A program made the position numbers and the translations under genes. Positions 1 through 8,032 of a DNA stretch of 64,000 nucleotides are shown here, piece by piece. The stretch's first letter is position 1; every line of letters begins with the position of its first letter. Origin of the DNA: Mesorhizobium sp. 113-3-3 (GTDB taxonomy: Bacteria > Pseudomonadota > Alphaproteobacteria > Rhizobiales > Rhizobiaceae); NCBI RefSeq assembly GCF_016756495.1, contig NZ_AP023243.1:496001-560000 (forward strand), in the 5' to 3' direction. The notes under the pieces were generated by a model. It made no database searches. It had not been told where the DNA came from and saw only the letters and a list, made by a program, of their open reading frames with translations.

Positions 1-880
1 TCTTGCGCACTTCCTCCGGCCCGAGGATCCGGGCGCCGAGATTGGTCACGATGCTGGCGGCGCGCTCGACGAGCTGCGCGTTGGTGGCCAGCACGCCCTT
101 GTCGAGCCAAAGATTGTCTTCCAGACCGACGCGGACATTGCCGCCGGCGAGCACGGCGGCCGCGGCATAGGCCATCTGGTTGCGGCCGATGGCGAAAGCC
201 GACCAGTTCCAGGTCGAGGGCACGTTGTTGACCATGGCCATGAAGGTGTTGAGATCGTCAGGCGCGCCCCACGGCACGCCCATGCAGAGCTGCACCAGCG
301 CGTCGGGGTTGAGCACCTTCTCCTCGACCAGCTGCTTGGCGAACCAGAGATGGCCGGTGTCGAAAGCCTCGATCTCCGGCTTGACACCGAGCGCCGTCAT
401 CATGCCGCCCATCGCGCGCAGCATGCCGGGCGTGTTGGTCATGACATAGTCGGCTTCGGCGAAGTTCATGGTGCCGCAGTCAAGGGTGCAGATTTCCGGC
501 AGGCATTGGCGGACATGTTCCATGCGGTTGGTGGCGCCGCCCATGTCGGTGCCCTTCTCATTGAGCGGCAGCGGCGCTTCCGGCGAGCCGAACACCATGT
601 CGCCGCCCATGCCGGCGGTGAGATTCAGCACCACGTCGACGTTGGCGTCACGGATACGCTCTGTGACTTCGCGGTAGAGATGCACATCGCGGCGCGGTTT
701 GCCGGTCTCGGGGTCGCGGACATGGCAGTGGACGATCGCCGCGCCGGCCTTGGCCGCGTCGATGGCCGAATCGGCGATCTGCTTGGGCGAACGCGGCACA
801 TGCGGAGAGCGATCCTGCGAACCGCCGGACCCGGTCACGGCACAGGTAATGAAAACCTCACGGTTCATCGCAAGCGGCAT
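1..880 (-). CDS. BKACE (DUF849) beta-keto acid cleavage enzyme, 3' end beyond window
   Basis: The start is at 880, after a GGGAGGAGAATTCC ribosome binding site; the 3' end runs off the left edge. The protein begins MPLAMNREVFITCAVTGSGG and carries the BKACE metal motif HCHVRDPETG (two His) and the later Glu in VGLEDNLW, both expected for the Zn site of this TIM-barrel family. BKACE enzymes condense a beta-keto acid with acetyl-CoA to give acetoacetate and a CoA ester. The divergent GlxA-type regulator next door resembles the arrangement around carnitine catabolism, where a BKACE cleaves 3-dehydrocarnitine. That substrate is inferred; the family assignment is firm. Confidence 0.85.
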   Translation of the reverse strand, partial: MPLAMNREVFITCAVTGSGGSQDRSPHVPRSPKQIADSAIDAAKAGAAIVHCHVRDPETGKPRRDVHLYREVTERIRDANVDVVLNLTAGMGGDMVFGSPEAPLPLNEKGTDMGGATNRMEHVRQCLPEICTLDCGTMNFAEADYVMTNTPGMLRAMGGMMTALGVKPEIEAFDTGHLWFAKQLVEEKVLNPDALVQLCMGVPWGAPDDLNTFMAMVNNVPSTWNWSAFAIGRNQMAYAAAAVLAGGNVRVGLEDNLWLDKGVLATNAQLVERAASIVTNLGARILGPEEVRK

Positions 881-1015
881 GGAATTCTCCTCCCAATTCG
901 AACAGCCATGCATGTCGCCCAAAAGTGGGAACCGGTTTGGGACAACGACATGCACAGGGACCCGCATAACATTGCGCGACTTGCAGGCGGCTGCTTTGCG
1001 CTTTACGAAGACGAC

Positions 1016-1996
1016 ATGATAAAAAACGAAAAAGCGACAATCTTTCATGCCGAGCAGTCGCCGCTCAAGGTGACGCTGCTGGTGTTTTCCGGGGCGTCCA
1101 TAATGTGCGTGGCGTGCGCCGTCGATCCGCTGCGCGCCGCCAACCGCATCGCCGGAGAAACCTTGTTCGACTTCAAGCTGGTTTCGGTGACGGGGGAGGC
1201 GCCGGTCACGACATGCGGCCTGCCCATAGCGGTGAGCGGCCGGTTCGATGCTACTGATACAACCGATGTCCTGATCGTCGTCGCGGGCTTCGGCACGCAG
1301 AATTATGCCACGTCGGCCTTGCTCGCCGGCCTGCGCCGCGCTGCGCGGTCGGCCCGCGCCTGCGGCGGCGTCGAGGCGGGCACATGGCTGGTGGCGCGCG
1401 CCGGCCTGCTGGAAGGGCGCAGCGCCACCACCCATTGGGAGGACATGGAGGATTTTTCTTCGGCCTTTCCCGGCGTCGACGTGCGCCCCGATCGCTACAT
1501 CATCGACGGACCGGTGTTCACCACGGGCGGCGCGTCGCCGACGCTCGACCTGATGCTGCACCTGATTCGCACCCGGCTCGGCATGGCGGTGGCGCTCGAT
1601 GTGGCAAGCGCGTTCATCTACGACCAGGCGCGCGTGGCGACCGATGCGCAGCCGCTGGTCTCGCTTGGCCGGCTCGACGGCTATGATCCACGCCTGGCGC
1701 AAGCCATCCGGCTGATGGAAGCGCATGTCGACCAGCCGCTGACCATTGAAGCCATAGCCAAGCGCGCCGGCGTGACGGCGCGTACGCTGGAAAGCATCTT
1801 TCGCAAGTCGATCGGCGAGACGCCGGGGGCCTATTATCTCAGGCTGCGCCTGGGGGCCGCGCGCCGGCTGGTGGTCGACACGCGGGTGGCCATGGCGGAT
1901 ATTGCCGGGCGGACAGGATTCTCGTCCGCCGCGGCATTTTCCAGAGCATTTTCAAGAGCGTTCGGCGAAGCCCCGGTCAGGTTGCGCCGGGGTTAG
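1016..1996 (+). CDS. GlxA family AraC-type transcriptional regulator
   Basis: 326 aa from the ATG at 1016 (MIKNEKATIFHAEQ). Residues about 15-190 form the DJ-1/PfpI-like (class I glutamine amidotransferase-like) domain typical of GlxA regulators, without an evident catalytic triad. Residues about 225-326 are an AraC HTH domain, with LTIEAIAKRAGVTARTLESI and FSSAAAFSRAFSRAFGEAP as the two helix-turn-helix motifs. The open frame extends upstream to 350, but that part overlaps the divergent BKACE gene and is a shadow. Divergence with a BKACE gene over a 135-nt gap suggests it controls that gene, possibly as a carnitine or quaternary-amine sensor like CdhR. Confidence 0.87.
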   Translation: MIKNEKATIFHAEQSPLKVTLLVFSGASIMCVACAVDPLRAANRIAGETLFDFKLVSVTGEAPVTTCGLPIAVSGRFDATDTTDVLIVVAGFGTQNYATSALLAGLRRAARSARACGGVEAGTWLVARAGLLEGRSATTHWEDMEDFSSAFPGVDVRPDRYIIDGPVFTTGGASPTLDLMLHLIRTRLGMAVALDVASAFIYDQARVATDAQPLVSLGRLDGYDPRLAQAIRLMEAHVDQPLTIEAIAKRAGVTARTLESIFRKSIGETPGAYYLRLRLGAARRLVVDTRVAMADIAGRTGFSSAAAFSRAFSRAFGEAPVRLRRG

Positions 1997-2004
1997 ATCA
2001 GGGA

Positions 2005-2208
2005 TTAAGCGGCGTTCTGCCTGTCGCTGCCGGCGTCGATCTGCGAGCGCATCTGTCTCACCAGCCGGACTTCAAAACGGTTGCTGACGGCGCGATCCCA
2101 TTCGTTCTTCACGTCGTCGGTCGGCCGCGGCAGCGCCATCAGCCGGTCAATGATCGATCCGGTCTCCCCGGATGAGAGCAGGGCGTCGATTTCGCGTTCA
2201 TGCTGCAT
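2005..2208 (-). CDS. small hypothetical protein, 67 aa
   Basis: A 67-aa ORF starting MQHEREIDALLSSGETGSII, preceded by GGAAGGAGGCGAACCGAT, a strong ribosome binding site that supports it as real. It is hydrophilic and probably helical, with no signal peptide, no membrane segment and no Cys or His motif. It ends 8 nt from the stop of the convergent GlxA regulator. I do not recognise the family and assign no function. Confidence 0.55.
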   Translation of the reverse strand: MQHEREIDALLSSGETGSIIDRLMALPRPTDDVKNEWDRAVSNRFEVRLVRQMRSQIDAGSDRQNAA

Positions 2209-2384
2209 ATCGGTTCGCCTCCTTCCTTTTCACCCGCCACAGGCCCCTCTTATACGAGATACGTGACGGCAGTTTGAAGGCAGGAGCGAGGTCATTGAGG
2301 GGCGGCCAAGGGCAAAACCTTGTCGCCAGATGGGCGCCTTGGCGCAAAGCCGTTCCGCGCGCGAAAGTCCGAATCAGAGGGAGG

Positions 2385-2870
2385 TCAGCCCAGCCGTTTC
2401 TCGAACAGCACGGTGGTGAAGCCGCTGTCCCATTCGTCATCGGGATAGCGGTCTTTTTCGACATAGCCGAGCGCCTTGTAGACATTCTGGGCGCGTTCGT
2501 TGAACGTGTCGGTCTCGAGCCGCACCCGGCGGTATCCGGCGGCGCGAATCGCCTGCTCGGCGTGCGACAGCAGCTTGCCGCCGACGCCCTGGCCCTGATG
2601 GCTGGCCCTTACATGCACGGCTTCGATGAAATCGCCGCGCCAATGGATCAGGCCGGCGATCTCATTGTTGATCTCGGCAATGGTGAACTCCGGCCAACTT
2701 TCCTCGACATAACGCCCGCCAAGATCGGTTTCGACATAGCGCTGCGCCGATGCCTGGGTGATGTGGGGCAGCCAGGTGCCTTCGAAGGTTTCCCGCAGCA
2801 CTTGCTTCAAGGCCGCGACGTCGCCCGCCTGCGCCTTGCGCACCGTGATGCGCCCGTTTGCCATTGTCAT
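2385..2870 (-). CDS. GNAT family N-acetyltransferase
   Basis: 161 aa, beginning MTMANGRITVRKAQAGDVAA. The acetyl-CoA motif A is HVRASHQGQGVGGKLLSHAE (Q/R-x-x-G-x-G/A signature), followed by the beta-5 strand RRVRLETDT and the NVYKALGYVEKDRY motif B typical of RimI-like GNATs. The substrate is not predictable. It stands alone, about 85 nt downstream of the xylA stop on the same strand, so it could be read through from xylA, but no shared function is implied. Confidence 0.88.
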   Translation of the reverse strand: MTMANGRITVRKAQAGDVAALKQVLRETFEGTWLPHITQASAQRYVETDLGGRYVEESWPEFTIAEINNEIAGLIHWRGDFIEAVHVRASHQGQGVGGKLLSHAEQAIRAAGYRRVRLETDTFNERAQNVYKALGYVEKDRYPDDEWDSGFTTVLFEKRLG

Positions 2871-2954
2871 CTCCCTTCGGGAGAGCGGACTAGCAAAAGG
2901 CGATCACGGCGGCTTTCAGCCACGTCAGGCAGATGTCGGTCCAGAAGCCGGGCT

Positions 2955-4280
2955 TCAGACGTAGCGGTTGACGATGTTTTCCAGCAATTCCTGGCGGCCG
3001 GAGCGCGGCTGCGGTTCGATCTTCTTCTTGACCACGCGCTCCGCGATGTCCTCCAGCGTGCGCTTGCCCGACAGCATCGCCTTGCCTTCCGCCGTGTTCC
3101 AACCGGCATAGCGCTCGGCCAACGGCGCCGACAGCGCCTTGTCCTCAACCATGCGGGCGGCGGCCTTGAGGCCGCGTGCGCAGGCATCCATGCCGCCGAT
3201 ATGACCGATCAGCAGGTCCTGCGGATCGAGCGACTGGCGGCGCAGCTTGGCGTCGAAATTGGTGCCGCCGGTCTTGAAGCCACCGGCCTGCAGGACCTGG
3301 TAGTAGGCCAGCGCCATCTCCGGCACGTTGTTGGGGAACTGGTCGGTGTCCCAGCCCGACTGATAGTCGTTGCGGTTCATGTCGATGGAGCCGAAGACGC
3401 CGAGCGCATTGGCCAGCGCCAGCTCGTGCTCGAAGGAATGGCCGGCGAGGATGGCGTGGCCCTGCTCGATGTTGAGTTTTACTTCCTTCTCCAGGCCGAA
3501 GCGCTTCAGGAAGCCGTAAACGGTGGCGACGTCGTAGTCGTACTGATGCTTGGTCGGCTCCTGCGGCTTCGGTTCGATCAGGATGGTGCCCTTGAAGCCG
3601 ATCTTGTGCTTGTAGTCGACGACGAGGCTGAGGAAGCGGCCGGCCTGTTCCTGCTCGCGGGCAAGGTCGGTGTTGAGCAGCGTCTCATAGCCCTCGCGGC
3701 CGCCCCACAGCACGTAATTCTCGCCCTTCAGCCGCTTGGTGACGTCGATGCAGCTTTTCACCGTCGCCGCCGCATAGGCAAAGACATCCGGATCGGGATT
3801 GGTGGCGGCACCCGACATGAAGCGGCGGTGCGAGAAGAGATTGGCCGTGCCCCAGAGCAACTTGACCCCGGTCTGCTTCATCTTGGCCGAAAAATAGTCG
3901 GCGATCTCATCGAGGCGGGCGGCACTTTCGGAAAAGTCCTTGCCCTCGGGGCGGACATCGGCGTCGTGGAAGCAGAAATAGGGCGCGCCGAGCAGCGAGA
4001 ACATCTCGAAGGCGACATCGGCCTTGAGTTTCGCCAGTTCCATCGTGTCGATGCCACCGGCCTTGGGGAACCAGGGACGGTCGAAGGTCTGGCCGCCGAA
4101 GGGGTCACCACCCGGCCAGGCGAAGGAGTGCCAGTAGGCGACGGCGAAGCGCAGATGGTCTTCCAGCCGCTTGCCGGCAACCACCTCGTCGGGATTGTAG
4201 AAGCGGTAGGCCAGCGGATTGGTCGAATCCGGCCCCTCATATTTGATCTTCTGGATGTCGCCGAAAAATCCGCTGCTCAT
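2955..4280 (-). CDS. xylA: xylose isomerase
   Basis: 441 aa, the usual length for the long (class II) xylose isomerases of rhizobia. Family hallmarks are [16 protein letters not shown] near residue 50, the sugar-binding [10 protein letters not shown], the metal-binding stretch [16 protein letters not shown] and [19 protein letters not shown]. It interconverts D-xylose and D-xylulose in the cytoplasm, and xylB for the next step is 670 nt upstream on the same strand. The two are separated by a plus-strand NTF2-like gene and a palindromic repeat, so they are not a tight operon. The start at [10 protein letters not shown] matches the family N-terminus. Confidence 0.97.
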   Translation of the reverse strand: MSSGFFGDIQKIKYEGPDSTNPLAYRFYNPDEVVAGKRLEDHLRFAVAYWHSFAWPGGDPFGGQTFDRPWFPKAGGIDTMELAKLKADVAFEMFSLLGAPYFCFHDADVRPEGKDFSESAARLDEIADYFSAKMKQTGVKLLWGTANLFSHRRFMSGAATNPDPDVFAYAAATVKSCIDVTKRLKGENYVLWGGREGYETLLNTDLAREQEQAGRFLSLVVDYKHKIGFKGTILIEPKPQEPTKHQYDYDVATVYGFLKRFGLEKEVKLNIEQGHAILAGHSFEHELALANALGVFGSIDMNRNDYQSGWDTDQFPNNVPEMALAYYQVLQAGGFKTGGTNFDAKLRRQSLDPQDLLIGHIGGMDACARGLKAAARMVEDKALSAPLAERYAGWNTAEGKAMLSGKRTLEDIAERVVKKKIEPQPRSGRQELLENIVNRYV

Positions 4281-4387
4281 GATTTCTGTCCTCTCTCGAA
4301 TAGTTCGCCCTGATTACCTCAGGCGTAATTGGTTTCGGTCCTGCGCTGGTCGAAAAGGCTGATGTCAACAAACAAAGGAGACAGACC

Positions 4388-4750
4388 ATGACCGACCTCA
4401 ACAAAATCGCCGAGGGCTACATCACCGCCTGGAACGAAAGCGATGCCAGCCGCCGCGCCGATTTGCTGAAGGCTACCTTCACCGAAGACGTCAGCTATCG
4501 CGATCCGCTGATGCAGGGCGACGGCCATGACGGCGTCGCGGCGCTGATCGACGGCGTGCAGCAACGCTTTGCCGGCTTCCGTTTTTCGCTGAAGGGCACG
4601 CCGGACGGGTTTGCCGACAAGATCCGCTTTTCCTGGAATCTCGGGCCCGAGGGCGTTCCTTCGGTCATCGAAGGCACCGACATCGGCATTATCGAGAACG
4701 GCCGCCTGAAGAGCATCACCGGGTTTCTTGACAAGGTGCCGGCGCAGTGA
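4388..4750 (+). CDS. NTF2-like / SnoaL-like domain protein
   Basis: 120 aa, starting MTDLNKIAEGYITAWNESDA after a good AAAGGAGACAG ribosome binding site. The pattern (N-terminal helix with YITAWNE, then FTEDVSYRDPLMQGDGHDGV and a closing beta-sheet) is the single-domain NTF2-like fold of SnoaL-type polyketide cyclases and ketosteroid isomerase relatives. Such proteins bind small hydrophobic ligands or act as isomerases; the activity here cannot be stated. It is encoded opposite to xylA and xylB and lies between them, with divergent starts only 107 nt from xylA, so it could share xylose-responsive control, but that is speculative. Confidence 0.8.
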   Translation: MTDLNKIAEGYITAWNESDASRRADLLKATFTEDVSYRDPLMQGDGHDGVAALIDGVQQRFAGFRFSLKGTPDGFADKIRFSWNLGPEGVPSVIEGTDIGIIENGRLKSITGFLDKVPAQ

Positions 4751-4775
4751 GGCTAATTTCGTAGAGGCAGCGTGA

Positions 4776-4937
4776 GGCCCCCCTCTCTGGCCTGCCGGCC
4801 ATCTCCCCCTCAAGGGGGGAGATCGGATGTCGCGTCGGCTTTCGCCAATCTCCAGCGTTGCAAAAATGAGCGGGGCGCCAACACTGCCAATCTCCCCACT
4901 TGTGGGGGAGATGCCCGGCAGGGCAGAGGGGGGCGCC
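4776..4937. repeat. composite intergenic palindrome, rhizobial repetitive-element type
   Basis: Two hairpins, ATCTCCCCCTCAAGGGGGGA around 4801-4823 and TCTCCCCACTTGTGGGGGAG around 4890-4912, are flanked by outer inverted arms (4776-4800, CCCCTCTCTGGCCTGCCGGC type, and 4912-4937). The layout resembles the mosaic palindromic elements scattered between genes in Rhizobiales genomes. It separates the NTF2-like gene from the xylB 3' end. Confidence 0.7.
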
Positions 4938-4947
4938 TCGCACATGC

Positions 4948-6402
4948 TCACGCGGTTACAGCCCTGATCGCCGGATACAGCGCCCGGTAGCGCTGATAAG
5001 CGTCCGCATACGCCCCACCGAGCTTGGCATCCGGCTCGATCGTGGCATCCGTCCTCGGCGCCGAGCACACAGCCAGCGGATCAGCGCCGGTCGCCGCGAT
5101 CAACCCAAGCCGCGCCGCACCAAACGCCGCGCCGAAATCGCCGTCGGCTGGAATATCCACCGGCACTTGCAGCGCGGTGGCGATCGATTTCAGCCAGTAG
5201 CGCGAGCGTGAGCCGCCGCCGATCGCCGTAACGCGGGTCAATGTGGTGCCGGCCGTCCTCAAGGCTTCGAGACTGTCGCGGAAGGCAAAGGCAACGCCTT
5301 CGAGCACCGCCTGCGTCAGCACGGCGCGGCTCGATTCATGCGCCAGCCCGGTGAAGGAACCGCGGATGGCGGAATCATTGTGCGGCGTGCGCTCGCCCGA
5401 GAGATAGGGCAGGAAGGACACGCCGGTCGGCGCCTTCAGCGTATCGCCGAGTTCAGCGGTCAGTTCGCCGGCGCCCTTGCCTGATATTTCCGACAGCCAG
5501 TTGAGCGAATCGGTCGCCGACAGGATGACGCCCATCTGGTGCCAGGTGTCGGGCAACGCATGGCAGAAGGTGTGGACAGCACTTGCCGGGTTGGGCAGAT
5601 AGGACGCGTTGGCGGCAAACAGCACGCCCGACGTGCCCAAAGAGACAAAGGCATGGCCGGCGCCGACCGTGCCCATGCCGCAGGCCGAAGCCGCATTGTC
5701 GCCGGCGCCGCCCGCTATCGGGATGCCCGCCTCGACGCCCCATTTCGACGCCAATTCGGCGCGCAAACCGCCGGCTTTCTCAGTGCCCTCGACCAGGGAC
5801 GGCATCTGCTTCTCGTCGAGCGATGTTGCCGCCAGCAATTCGGGCGACCAGCGGCGTTTGCCGACATCAAGCCAGGACGTGCCGGCGGAATCGGACATTT
5901 CGGAAATGTGCTCGCCGGTCAGCCAAAGCCGCAGGAAATCCTTCGGCAGCAGCACCTTCGCCACCTTGGCGAAGACGGCGGGTTCGTTGTTCTTCACCCA
6001 GGCGAGCTTGGGCGCGGTGAAACCGGGGAAAACGATGTTGCCGGTGAGCGCGCGGAAGCGCGGATCGGCGTCGAGCGCGGCCGCCTCGACATGGCTGCGC
6101 GTGTCGTTCCACAGGATGCAGGGGCGCAGCACATGATCAGCCGCATCGAGCAAGGTGGCGCCATGCATCTGGCCGGACAGGCCGATGCCTTTCACCGCCG
6201 CGAACTGCCTGGGATGGGAGGCCTTGAGTTCGGCGATCGCGTCTTCGCAGGCGCGTGTCCAGTGGGACGGATCCTGTTCGGACCAGCCGGGATGCGGCCG
6301 CGAAACATCAAGCGAGCCATGGCCGGAACCGATGACGGTCTGTCCGGCATCGATCAGCAGCGCCTTGACGCCCGACGTGCCCAGGTCGAGGCCGAGATAC
6401 AT
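4948..6402 (-). CDS. xylB: xylulokinase
   Basis: 484 aa FGGY-family kinase that phosphorylates D-xylulose to xylulose 5-phosphate. The N-terminal phosphate-binding motif is LGLDLGTSGVKALLIDAG, with SGQMHGATLL and the C-terminal FGGY signature region VTAIGGGSRSRYWLKSIATA. The start at 6402 (MYLGLDLG) is preferred over the in-frame ATG at 6420 because GGGAGGATGAC sits directly before it and the family begins here. It is on the same strand as xylA. A palindrome at 6423-6446 overlaps its likely promoter. Confidence 0.96.
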   Translation of the reverse strand: MYLGLDLGTSGVKALLIDAGQTVIGSGHGSLDVSRPHPGWSEQDPSHWTRACEDAIAELKASHPRQFAAVKGIGLSGQMHGATLLDAADHVLRPCILWNDTRSHVEAAALDADPRFRALTGNIVFPGFTAPKLAWVKNNEPAVFAKVAKVLLPKDFLRLWLTGEHISEMSDSAGTSWLDVGKRRWSPELLAATSLDEKQMPSLVEGTEKAGGLRAELASKWGVEAGIPIAGGAGDNAASACGMGTVGAGHAFVSLGTSGVLFAANASYLPNPASAVHTFCHALPDTWHQMGVILSATDSLNWLSEISGKGAGELTAELGDTLKAPTGVSFLPYLSGERTPHNDSAIRGSFTGLAHESSRAVLTQAVLEGVAFAFRDSLEALRTAGTTLTRVTAIGGGSRSRYWLKSIATALQVPVDIPADGDFGAAFGAARLGLIAATGADPLAVCSAPRTDATIEPDAKLGGAYADAYQRYRALYPAIRAVTA

Positions 6403-6422
6403 GTCATCCTCCCATGCCATTT

Positions 6423-6446
6423 ATTTTTTTCGGATCTCGAAAAAAT
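6423..6446. promoter_or_regulatory. AT-rich palindrome upstream of xylB
   Basis: The arms A-T7-CG and CG-A6-T flank a 5-nt centre, directly upstream of the xylB ribosome binding site in a GC-rich genome. It could be an operator for a xylose repressor (ROK or LacI type, not encoded in the window) or a hairpin ending transcription from the TPR gene upstream. Confidence 0.4.
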
Positions 6447-6484
6447 CTGGCTGAGCCAGTTTTTAAGGCAAGATCCGCTTGCGG

Positions 6485-7807
6485 TCAATTCTCTGACAAA
6501 TCGGCCGCGCGTCGCGCAAGCAGCACAGTGAGCGGACTGTCCGGCCGCGCCATCGAACGCTCCGCCGTGAGCGCCCCGGCGAGCGCGCGGTCACCGGCCC
6601 GCAAGGCCGCTTCGATCAGCGTCAGGTCGATGACATCGCGCTGTGCGTGGCTGCCGCCGAAGCGGTTGGCGATCGCCCGGATCGGCCGGATCAGCTGCAC
6701 GGCCTCGGTGTAGTTGCCCTCGCCGAATGCCTTGATCGCTAGCGTCAGCGGGTGGCCGACATCCCGCGTGAAAGCGGTATTGTCGCCGATGCCGCGCATG
6801 GCCTCGCGCTGCGCGTCGAGCAAGGTCTGCGCCGGGGCGTCGAGCCCGGCGCCAACAAACGCCATCATCGCGTGCGCATCGTTGAAGGCATAGTCGCCGG
6901 CGCCGGCCTTGGGCCAATTGGCGGCGAGCGCGGTCCAGCGGTCGCCGACATCGATGCCGCCGAGATAGAGACGCCACAGGATTGCCGAGGCATCGACCAT
7001 GTTCAACGCCATCGCCGATGGCGTGCCATAGATCGGTCCGTCATAGAGCGCCAGCACCTGGTCGGTCTCGCCGAGATCGTAGTGGAACAGCGCCAGGTGC
7101 CACCAATTGTGCACCTGCAGGAAGCTCTCCTTTGTCCAGGCGTCAGGATTGGCGCGCATCCAGGCGATGCCGTCCCTTTGCCGGCTTTGCATTTCCATGA
7201 CATGCGCGACCGCATGCTGCGCCCAACCGTCGCGCGGCTCGATCTCGACCGCCGCGCGACCAAGCTTTTCGGCTCTGGCATAGTCGCCCATTTCCTCCAG
7301 CCCGAAGGCCTGCATGCCGAGGATGGCGTGGTAGCCAGGCATGCCGCTCTGCCAGGACGGCAAGGCGCGGGCGATGCGGTCACGCAGCATACGGGCATTG
7401 CCGGTGAAGAAGTCGATCTGGTGCCCGACCTGCAGCGCCAGCCCGTCGAGCGGGGTCTCGATGGCGATATCCTCGAGAATCCTGGCGGCGTCATGCCAGC
7501 GCCCGTTGGCCAGGTGGCCAAGGGCCAGAACGTGCGCCTCTTCGCGCACCGTCGCGGCAAGCGGCAGCGCCGCCTCGTGGCAGGCCCTGGCCACCGCCGT
7601 CGCGTCGCGCTCGGTGGCGAGGCCGAACAGATAGCCCTTGAAGACATGCGCCATGACGAAACCGGGATCCTCCGATATGGCACGATCGACGGAGGCGACG
7701 GGATCACCGATGAAGCACAGCAGTTCCCGCACAGCCTGGCTGTAGGGCGTGAACCCCGCTTCGGTGGCGCCCGAAAATGTCAGGCCGAGTGCGTCCCTAA
7801 TTGCCAT
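6485..7807 (-). CDS. tetratricopeptide repeat protein, TTC38-like
   Basis: 440 aa, with no signal peptide or membrane segment. Degenerate TPR-type helical repeats run through the protein (for example EEAHVLALGHLANGRWHDAA, GMQAFGLEEMGDYARAEKL, HNWWHLALFHYDLGETDQVL). The conserved HAVAHVMEMQ and HNWWHLALF motifs are characteristic of the TTC38 family, found in bacteria and animals with no known biochemical function. It lies 82 nt upstream of xylB on the same strand; co-transcription is possible but there is a palindrome in between. Confidence 0.8.
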   Translation of the reverse strand: MAIRDALGLTFSGATEAGFTPYSQAVRELLCFIGDPVASVDRAISEDPGFVMAHVFKGYLFGLATERDATAVARACHEAALPLAATVREEAHVLALGHLANGRWHDAARILEDIAIETPLDGLALQVGHQIDFFTGNARMLRDRIARALPSWQSGMPGYHAILGMQAFGLEEMGDYARAEKLGRAAVEIEPRDGWAQHAVAHVMEMQSRQRDGIAWMRANPDAWTKESFLQVHNWWHLALFHYDLGETDQVLALYDGPIYGTPSAMALNMVDASAILWRLYLGGIDVGDRWTALAANWPKAGAGDYAFNDAHAMMAFVGAGLDAPAQTLLDAQREAMRGIGDNTAFTRDVGHPLTLAIKAFGEGNYTEAVQLIRPIRAIANRFGGSHAQRDVIDLTLIEAALRAGDRALAGALTAERSMARPDSPLTVLLARRAADLSEN

Positions 7808-8032
7808 GCAACGTCCTCCGACCGACCTGCGATAGACCCGAACCTTTCAGGCCAAAACCATCTTAAATCATGAGCCACGGACGTGCCAATCACGCACTTC
7901 ACAAGGTCTATTCCAATAGCCTTTGCAGTTCATCAACCATGGAATGCAGATTAGGCTTTGTAAAACCGAGCGAATTGTGGCTTCATTGCGGCGCGGCGAA
8001 GGGCTTGTAATCGCGATCTGAGAGGGGACGCG

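Noticed and set aside
350..1015. N-terminal extension of the GlxA regulator frame to 350
   Set aside because: It overlaps the divergent BKACE gene; the regulator's own domain begins at 1016.
2172..4313. 713-codon open frame opposite xylA and the GNAT gene
   Set aside because: It lies antisense to two well-supported genes and has no recognisable domain; in GC-rich DNA the wobble bias opens such frames.
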